A DNA stretch of 9,769 bases from the NCBI GenBank assembly GCA_023424865.1, contig JAFADM010000015.1:1-9769 (forward strand). Reading direction: 5' to 3'. The notes beneath the pieces were generated by a model. The model saw only the letters and a list, made by a program, of their open reading frames with translations, was not told where the DNA came from and did not search any database. Positions 4,938-9,769 of this stretch are shown here, piece by piece. Numbering within the stretch: the first letter of the stretch is position 1; the number at the start of each line of letters is the position of its first letter. A program made the translations under genes and the position numbers. Source of the DNA: Bacillota bacterium. GTDB taxonomy: Bacteria; Bacillota_A; Clostridia; DSM-8532.

Positions 4938-7049
4938 ATGCGTATTACCCATATTTCAATAAAGGGCTTTGGCAAGCTAAAAGAGGTGAATTGGAGCCCC
5001 GGGCCCGGATTAAACCTGGTCAGCGGGCCTAATGAAGCCGGTAAATCCACCCTTAAGGCTTTTATCCGGTCCATGCTGTACGGCGTTAAGGGAGGGCGCA
5101 GAGCCAGGGACGGAAGCCTGCCCCCTGCAAAAAGGTTTAAACCCTGGCTGGGGGACAGCTACGCAGGGGTATTGGAATACCGTTTGGATAACGGAGAAGC
5201 CTTTCGTGTGGGCCGGAATTTTGAAAAGGTCACAGTGCATATTCATGACGCTCATTCCAATGATATAACAGGTGCTTTTCCCCTGGACAGGGAGACCGGG
5301 CCTCGCTTTGCCGAGGCCCAGCTGGGCCTGGATGAGGATACCTTTGACAGGAGCATAGCTATCAGCCAGCTTCAAACGGCTATAAACGATGAAGGCAGAA
5401 AAGACCTTCTTGAGAAGCTCTCCAATTTAAGCGCTTCCGGAGGCGAGGAGCTTTCCGTCAGCCGGGGTCTTCAGACTCTTGAGACTGCCCTTAATGAATG
5501 GGTAGGCACAGGGCGTACCACCACCCGTCCCCTGGACAAAATCAACCGGCGTATTCAGGAGCTTCAGATAAAGCTTGGGGAGCTGGAGGAAAGCCATGAA
5601 AGCTATTTGGATACCCGGCTTTGCCTTTCCGAGGAAAGAAGGAAGCATAAGGGGTTAATTGAACAAAAGCGTGCTGTGGAGTCCCGGTTTAAAAGCGGCC
5701 GAAATGAGAGGCTGGAAGCCTTGCTAGTGGATTTGGAGGAGCTTGAAGCCAAGGTGCGGGAAAAATTTCCTGAGCTTTCGGAGGATGAGTTCCCTTCTGT
5801 CGAAGAACTGAAGGAAAGGCAGAGGGATCTGGAAGAAACCCTTTTGCGGACAGAACGTCAGCTTCAGGAGAAGCAAAAAATTGGAGCAGCGGTAAAAACC
5901 GTGGAGAAAGCGCTTTTGAATAAGGGAGAAGATCTTCCGGAGAAATCCCGTCCGTCCTCACTTTTAGGTCCGGGCCTTGCCGTGCTGGGCCTTCTGTTTG
6001 CAGCGGCAGCCCTTTTTATGCGGCCGTCGCCTCTGTGGATCCTTCCCGGAGGGGCCGGTGTGCTTTTTCTGGCGGGAGGCCTTGGGGTTTTAATTCTGCA
6101 TGGGCTAAAGGGCGGACGAAAAGCCCCCTCCCTGTTTGAAGCCAACGGCTTTAAGGGAAGGGAGGAATTTCTCATAGAGCAGACCGGCCTCAAGCGGAAG
6201 GAAGAGGACCTTTTGTCCGTAAAAAATCAGTTGGGTGACATAAGCCGCCTGACTGCGGAAATACGGGCAAGAGAGGCCCTGCTGAGGGAGGCTTTGGTTT
6301 TGGGTGCCCCTGTTAATTCCTCAGCCCAGTTGAAAAAGCTTTTGGACGGCTCTCTTTCTGCCTTTTCTCAGAGCGGTGCCAAGATGTTGGATTCTACCGT
6401 AAGGCCCGTCTCTCCTCAGGAGGCAAGGGAGCTTGAGCAGTTTGAAATGGAGCTTAAGGCTTCCGAAATACAGATAAAAGCATACGAGACCCGGCTTGAA
6501 AAGGCGCCCTCAATGGAGGAAAAGCTCCAATTGCTGGAGGAGCTTTCTCTTTTATCTGAAAAAAAGAAAGAGCTGGAGCAGCTGGGAAAGGAGCTTCAGC
6601 TGGCCCTTGATGTACTGTCGGAGGTCTCCCTGGCCTTCGGAAGGGATTTTACCCCCAGGCTCAACCGTGAGATGAGTCGGATACTTACCCAGCTTACAAA
6701 CGGAAGATATACCGACATCCGTTCCGATGATCAATTTCAGCTCCTTGTTTCCGCACCTGAGACGGGAGAGCTTGTTCCTGCCCAGCGCCTAAGCGGAGGC
6801 ACACTGGACCAGGTGTATTTGTCCATGCGCCTTGCAGCTGTTTCCCTGGTGGAAAAAAGCAATGAGGCTCTGCCGCTTTTTATGGATGATCCTTTTTTGC
6901 AATACGACGCTTTACGAATGGAAAAAGCGGTGATGCTATTGAAAGAGCTTGCACAGACCCGGCAAATTTTCTTTTTTACCTGCCGTGAAAGCGAGAGGGA
7001 AAAGCTTATGGAGCTTACGGGTTCATCGGCTGCCTGTTTTGAGCTTTAG
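4938..7049 (+). CDS. yhaN: YhaN-like (SbcC/Rad50-type) ATPase with two membrane helices
   Basis: A 703-residue SMC/Rad50-like ATPase, the partner of the preceding nuclease. Walker A is GPNEAGKST (30-38), the Q-loop AISQLQ (about 141-146), the ABC signature RLSGGTLDQVYLS (617-629), and Walker B ALPLFMDDPFLQYD (644-657). The two ATPase halves are separated by charged heptad-like stretches (about 200-330 and 405-560) that should form a coiled coil. Instead of a zinc hook, residues 343-361 and 367-388 form a hydrophobic hairpin (LLGPGLAVLGLLF; LWILPGGAGVLFLAGG) that looks like two membrane helices, as in YhaN proteins, so the arms may be anchored in the membrane. The protein is shorter than B. 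subtilis YhaN (about 960). The H-loop place reads FFFTCRESE, with Arg where I would expect His. GGAG (4927-4930) precedes the ATG. No terminator is evident after the gene. Confidence 0.9.
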   Translation: MRITHISIKGFGKLKEVNWSPGPGLNLVSGPNEAGKSTLKAFIRSMLYGVKGGRRARDGSLPPAKRFKPWLGDSYAGVLEYRLDNGEAFRVGRNFEKVTVHIHDAHSNDITGAFPLDRETGPRFAEAQLGLDEDTFDRSIAISQLQTAINDEGRKDLLEKLSNLSASGGEELSVSRGLQTLETALNEWVGTGRTTTRPLDKINRRIQELQIKLGELEESHESYLDTRLCLSEERRKHKGLIEQKRAVESRFKSGRNERLEALLVDLEELEAKVREKFPELSEDEFPSVEELKERQRDLEETLLRTERQLQEKQKIGAAVKTVEKALLNKGEDLPEKSRPSSLLGPGLAVLGLLFAAAALFMRPSPLWILPGGAGVLFLAGGLGVLILHGLKGGRKAPSLFEANGFKGREEFLIEQTGLKRKEEDLLSVKNQLGDISRLTAEIRAREALLREALVLGAPVNSSAQLKKLLDGSLSAFSQSGAKMLDSTVRPVSPQEARELEQFEMELKASEIQIKAYETRLEKAPSMEEKLQLLEELSLLSEKKKELEQLGKELQLALDVLSEVSLAFGRDFTPRLNREMSRILTQLTNGRYTDIRSDDQFQLLVSAPETGELVPAQRLSGGTLDQVYLSMRLAAVSLVEKSNEALPLFMDDPFLQYDALRMEKAVMLLKELAQTRQIFFFTCRESEREKLMELTGSSAACFEL

Positions 7050-7053
7050 TATC

Positions 7054-7341
7054 CTATCGCTGATAATCGTCAATAAAACAAATCATTTCATCGGCGCTTT
7101 CTTGCATTGGGTTGAGGGCAAAGTCCGCTTTGGTACCTCCGCAAGGCAGCATCTCAGACCATTCAATTATGCCGGCTCCGGACAAAACGCCGGAGCGGCA
7201 GAGTTCCTTTCTGAAATTTTCGTTTATTAAAATGAAATTCCTTACATATTTACTTCCTTCCTTTGCAACACTAATGACAAGCTGACACTTAGGAATCGTT
7301 CTGCGATTTGTAAGATGCCGGAACTTGGAAGAAATTATCAC
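7054..7341 (-). CDS. possible small protein of unknown function, reverse strand
   Basis: A 95-codon reading frame that fills nearly all of the 313-base gap between the yhaN-like and sleB genes. I do not recognise it. Unlike frames lying antisense to real genes, its composition is balanced and protein-like: VISVAKEGSKYVRNFILINE in the middle, IIEWSEMLPCGGTKADF, and an acidic end ESADEMICFIDDYQR, with four Cys and no membrane segment. Against it, the ATG at 7341 has no ribosome binding site, an in-frame stop lies 27 bases upstream, and the first 20 residues look less protein-like than the rest. It may be the C-terminal remnant of a decayed gene. It would be transcribed away from sleB and towards yhaN. 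If it is not a gene, the gap holds only a GC stem-loop. Confidence 0.35.
   Translation of the reverse strand: MIISSKFRHLTNRRTIPKCQLVISVAKEGSKYVRNFILINENFRKELCRSGVLSGAGIIEWSEMLPCGGTKADFALNPMQESADEMICFIDDYQR
7175..7196. other. GC-rich stem-loop in yhaN-sleB gap
   Basis: Perfect seven-pair inverted repeat GCTCCGG (7175-7181) / CCGGAGC (7190-7196) with an eight-base loop. No T-run follows on either strand, so it is not a convincing terminator for the yhaN operon. It lies inside the possible reverse-strand small gene. Confidence 0.35.
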
Positions 7342-7362
7342 GTTGGAAAGGAATGAGGCTCA

Positions 7363-7818
7363 ATGACATATGCAAAAAAACGTCTGCTCGTGGTGATTGT
7401 ATTACTTGCAGCCTTTTCAGCTTCCCTTTGGCCTGAAATGAGTTTTGGCGCTTCTAACAGCGACAGGGATGTCCAGCTTATTGCAAGGGCCATCAATGGT
7501 GAAGCCAGGGGAGAGCCCTATGAAGGGCAGGTTGCTGTGGGTGCTGTTATACTCAACCGGGTACGCTCTGCCGATTTTCCCAATACCATTGCGGGTGTGA
7601 TTTACCAGCCGGGAGCTTTTACTGCTGTCAGCGACGGACAGATTAATGTTCCCATCGATCCTAATTCAACGGTGGTGAAAGCTGCGGAGGATGCCATGAA
7701 TGGCTGGGATCCCACCTATGGCTGCCTGTATTACTGGAATCCGGCCACCGCCACCAGCAAATGGATCTGGTCCAGGCAAATCGTAATAAAAATCGGTAAG
7801 CACAACTTTGGAAAATAA
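7363..7818 (+). CDS. sleB: spore cortex-lytic enzyme SleB-like, catalytic domain only
   Basis: A secreted 151-residue cell wall hydrolase (Hydrolase_2 family) that cleaves spore cortex peptidoglycan at germination; characterised SleB is a lytic transglycosylase acting on muramic-lactam cortex. Residues 1-29 are a signal peptide (KKR, a hydrophobic core, cleavage likely after SFGA). The domain follows: DVQLIARAINGEARGEPYEGQVAVGAVILNRV, with the catalytic Glu at 47; FPNTIAGVIYQPGAF near 72-86; WNPATATSKWIWSR near 125-138; and IGKHNFGK at the end. Bacillus SleB is about 300 residues because of an N-terminal peptidoglycan-binding domain, which is absent here. The signal peptide and the ypeB gene directly downstream favour SleB over CwlJ, which has no signal peptide and usually pairs with gerQ. 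GAGG lies 4 bases before the ATG within AGGAATGAGG. I saw no clear sigma-G promoter upstream. Confidence 0.88.
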   Translation: MTYAKKRLLVVIVLLAAFSASLWPEMSFGASNSDRDVQLIARAINGEARGEPYEGQVAVGAVILNRVRSADFPNTIAGVIYQPGAFTAVSDGQINVPIDPNSTVVKAAEDAMNGWDPTYGCLYYWNPATATSKWIWSRQIVIKIGKHNFGK

Positions 7819-7897
7819 GCTATCCGATCAAGGCAGCCTTATAGGGAAGTGTGTGCTCAAAACAGGACAATTTATTGGAGAAAATGAGGGATAGATT

Positions 7898-9292
7898 ATG
7901 GAAAAAAACTTCCGCGAGAATATGAAGGCGTTTTACACCATTCTGGCAAAGAACAGAGCCAAGAATTTTATTATTCTGATACTTCTTATAACCACCCTTT
8001 TTGGCGCCTACCAGTATAACCGGGCCATCAAGCTGAGAAGGGAGCTCAATAATGCGTATAACCGGGCTTTCTATGAATTGACAGGCTATGTGCAGAATGT
8101 GGAAATTATGCTGATGAAGGCACTTATGACTTCATCTCCTCAACTGGCCTCTTCCACCATGCGGGATATCTGGCAGCAGGCCAACCTGGCATCCACCAAT
8201 CTGGGGCAGCTACCCGTCGCGGTGGGTACTCTTGCCAATACGGAAAAATTTCTTTCCCAGGTATCGGACCTTTCCCAGAGCATCAGCAAGCTCAATACTG
8301 CCGGACAGGCCATAGACGAAGAGCAGCTTAAAACCCTGGCATCTCTTCACAAATTTGCAGTAACCCTGGATGAAAGCCTGGTGGAGCTGAAAAGCGATCT
8401 TTCCAACGGGAATTTCAAATGGGAAAATATCTCCGATGAAAGCGCCAAAACCTTCAGCAGCACATCCGAGAAAATGCCCGATACCTTTGGCAAAATTGAT
8501 GAGACCTTTCAGGAATTCCCCACGCTTATCTATGACGGCCCTTTCTCCGAGCACATGGCAAGAATGAAGGCTCTGGGGCTTTCAGGAGAAAAGGTGGATG
8601 AGAGCCATGCCATAAGCAGCCTGTCAGATTTTTTGGGCAAGGATAATGTGGATAATGTAGAAAAAAAGGCGGATAACAAAAACGGGATTATAGACACCTA
8701 TAATTTTTATGTCAAGATGAGCAATCACAGGGAAGACAGTCTTGCCCAGGCCGATGTTTCCATGACAGGGGGCAAGGTGGTATGGTACCTTTACAACCGG
8801 GAGGTTGGAACACCTTCCATTGATATAGCCAAGGCCAAGCAGCAGGGCATGGACTTTTTAAAGAGCAGGGGCTATAAGAACATGAAGGACACCTACTATC
8901 TGGAAACGGGCGGGGTTGCCACCATTAATTATGCCTATTATGAGAATGATATTCTTTACTACCCTGATCTTGTCAAGGTTAAGGTGGCTCTGGATAACGG
9001 CGAAGTGGTGGGGTTTGAAGCCAAGGGCTTTCTCATGAGCCATCGGGAAAGAACCGACCTGACCCCGGAAATTTCAGAGACTGAAGCACGGGAAAAAGTT
9101 ACAAGAGGTGAGGATATTACTTCAGCGGGACTGGTAGTCATTCCCACCGATTACGGCACTGAGATTTTGTGCTATGAATTTAAGGGCAAGCTGGAGGATA
9201 AATACTTCCTTGTCTATATCAACGCTAAAACCGGACAGGAAGAAAAGGTACTCCTTATTATCGATTCCGAAAGCGGAATTTTAACGATGTAG
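7898..9292 (+). CDS. ypeB: germination protein YpeB
   Basis: A 464-residue membrane-anchored spore protein that is needed for SleB to be stable and correctly placed in the dormant spore, and is broken down at germination. One N-terminal membrane helix (about residues 23-40, NFIILILLITTLFGAYQY) is followed by NRAIKLRRELNNAYNRAFYE, a typical YpeB opening. A long helical N-terminal domain runs to about residue 215. The C-terminal half holds PepSY-type repeats, seen around IDIAKAKQQGMDFLKSRGY, ISETEAREKVTRG and the final FLVYINAKTGQEEKVLLII. Length matches B. subtilis YpeB (450). The ATG at 7898 has GAGGG at 7886-7890. It lies 79 bases after sleB with no terminator between, so the two are co-transcribed, presumably in the forespore as in Bacillus. 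Confidence 0.93.
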   Translation: MEKNFRENMKAFYTILAKNRAKNFIILILLITTLFGAYQYNRAIKLRRELNNAYNRAFYELTGYVQNVEIMLMKALMTSSPQLASSTMRDIWQQANLASTNLGQLPVAVGTLANTEKFLSQVSDLSQSISKLNTAGQAIDEEQLKTLASLHKFAVTLDESLVELKSDLSNGNFKWENISDESAKTFSSTSEKMPDTFGKIDETFQEFPTLIYDGPFSEHMARMKALGLSGEKVDESHAISSLSDFLGKDNVDNVEKKADNKNGIIDTYNFYVKMSNHREDSLAQADVSMTGGKVVWYLYNREVGTPSIDIAKAKQQGMDFLKSRGYKNMKDTYYLETGGVATINYAYYENDILYYPDLVKVKVALDNGEVVGFEAKGFLMSHRERTDLTPEISETEAREKVTRGEDITSAGLVVIPTDYGTEILCYEFKGKLEDKYFLVYINAKTGQEEKVLLIIDSESGILTM

Positions 9293-9321
9293 CCACAGTG
9301 GAGTGAAATTAACGGCATAAT

Positions 9322-9398
9322 AGCATGGTGCTCCTATTTGACCCGTTCAGCCGAATTGGCCGGCGGATAAATTAGGAATACCATGCTTTTTGTTTTTT
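9322..9398 (+). terminator. intrinsic terminator of sleB-ypeB
   Basis: Arms AGCATGGT (9322-9329) and ACCATGCT (9380-9387) pair perfectly and continue inwards through a G-T pair, one C-A mismatch and TCCTA/TAGGA, then TTT/AAA past one bulged base, giving about 17 pairs. A T-rich tract (CTTTTTGTTTTTT) follows at once. The loop of about 30 bases holds a further short GC stem. The T-tract ends on the stop codon of the converging gene. On the minus strand no T-run follows the stem, so it should act only in the plus direction. Confidence 0.85.
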
Positions 9399-9769
9399 CA
9401 GCCAAGCTTTTTAATAAGCCGGATATCCTCACCAATAAACTGAAGGGTGGTGAATTCACCAAGAATTCGGGAGGCAATGCGCTCTTTATAAACCTCGAAG
9501 AGCCCCTTGGCATCCAGATTGGAGGAAATGACCGTTCGGCAGATACTTCTTGAAGAAAGGGCCTTCCGGGTTTCAAGAAGGGTGAGAAGCTCTGCGTATC
9601 GGGATTCGGTTAAGGGCTCGGTGCCAAGATCGTCCAGAATAAGAAGCTGGGAGGTGGCAATGCTTCGATAAGCCGTTTCAAAGGAAAGGCCGTCCTCCTC
9701 CTGGTTCATCCTGTACTTTCTGATGATTTCAAATAAGGAGGGCGTGGATAAATAGAGTACCGTATAGCC
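9398..9769 (-). CDS. DnaC/DnaI-like AAA+ ATPase, C-terminal fragment
   Basis: The last 123 codons of a gene that enters from the right edge. The visible part is the C-terminal half of a DnaC/DnaI/IstB-type AAA+ domain. Walker B is SQLLILDDLGTEP, then a sensor-like RTVISSNLD, and RIASRILGEFTTLQF with the arginine-finger type Arg pair. The fragment upstream of the first Met (GYTVLYLSTPSLFEIIRKYR) is in frame and matches the family's Y-x-STP-like strand, so the gene surely continues beyond the window; Walker A would lie there. Such proteins load the replicative helicase DnaB at origins. The IstB transposition helper is the other close family, but no inverted repeats or transposase sequence are seen, and it sits among chromosomal spore genes, so a helicase loader is more likely. 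It converges on ypeB. Confidence 0.85.
   Translation of the reverse strand, partial: GYTVLYLSTPSLFEIIRKYRMNQEEDGLSFETAYRSIATSQLLILDDLGTEPLTESRYAELLTLLETRKALSSRSICRTVISSNLDAKGLFEVYKERIASRILGEFTTLQFIGEDIRLIKKLG

Noticed and set aside
7230..7362. Sigma-G promoter for sleB-ypeB
   Set aside because: CATATTTA near 7243 partly resembles a -10 site, but no matching -35 element lies at a proper distance.
8210..8554. 114-codon minus-strand frame
   Set aside because: Antisense to ypeB in its conserved N-terminal domain; no independent support.
9398..9769. IstB helper of an insertion sequence
   Set aside because: No transposase, terminal inverted repeats or target duplication are visible; the terminator of ypeB directly adjoins the gene.

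Overview
The window looks like chromosome of an endospore-forming Firmicute, probably a member of the Clostridia. The main pointers are a sleB-ypeB spore germination pair, a YhaO/YhaN-type exonuclease pair, AGGAGG-like ribosome binding sites before most genes, and moderate GC content. No rRNA, tRNA, insertion sequence or CRISPR array is visible.

Left part (1-2881, minus strand): a transporter/catabolic operon read right to left. It starts with a CodA-family cytosine deaminase (2881-1619), followed by a UrtA/FmdD-type periplasmic-binding lipoprotein (1547-369) and the first 60 codons of a UrtB/LivH-type permease that runs off the left edge. The deaminase keeps the metal and catalytic residues of E. 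coli CodA. It has Ser in place of the substrate-discriminating Asp314, which in characterised homologues goes with 5-methylcytosine deamination. The order deaminase - binding protein - permease suggests uptake of a nitrogen-rich ring compound or ureide and release of its ammonia.

Divergent spacer (2882-3273): a 5' leader of codA with stem-loops, a pair of TGTACA sites one above the other at 31 bp, and a candidate extended -10 promoter towards the right-hand operon.

Centre (3274-7049, plus strand): three tightly packed genes, acpS (holo-ACP synthase with a charged C-terminal tail), yhaO-like Mre11/SbcD-type nuclease and yhaN-like Rad50/SbcC-type ATPase with two membrane helices inside its coiled-coil part. 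acpS and yhaO overlap by 17 bp, and yhaO and yhaN are 1 bp apart, so they are almost surely co-transcribed.

Spacer 7050-7362: filled by a possible small reverse-strand gene of unknown function.

Right part (7363-9769): sleB (short, catalytic domain only) and ypeB, which act together in spore cortex hydrolysis at germination, followed by a long stem terminator. A DnaC/DnaI-like ATPase gene converges on it and runs off the right edge.
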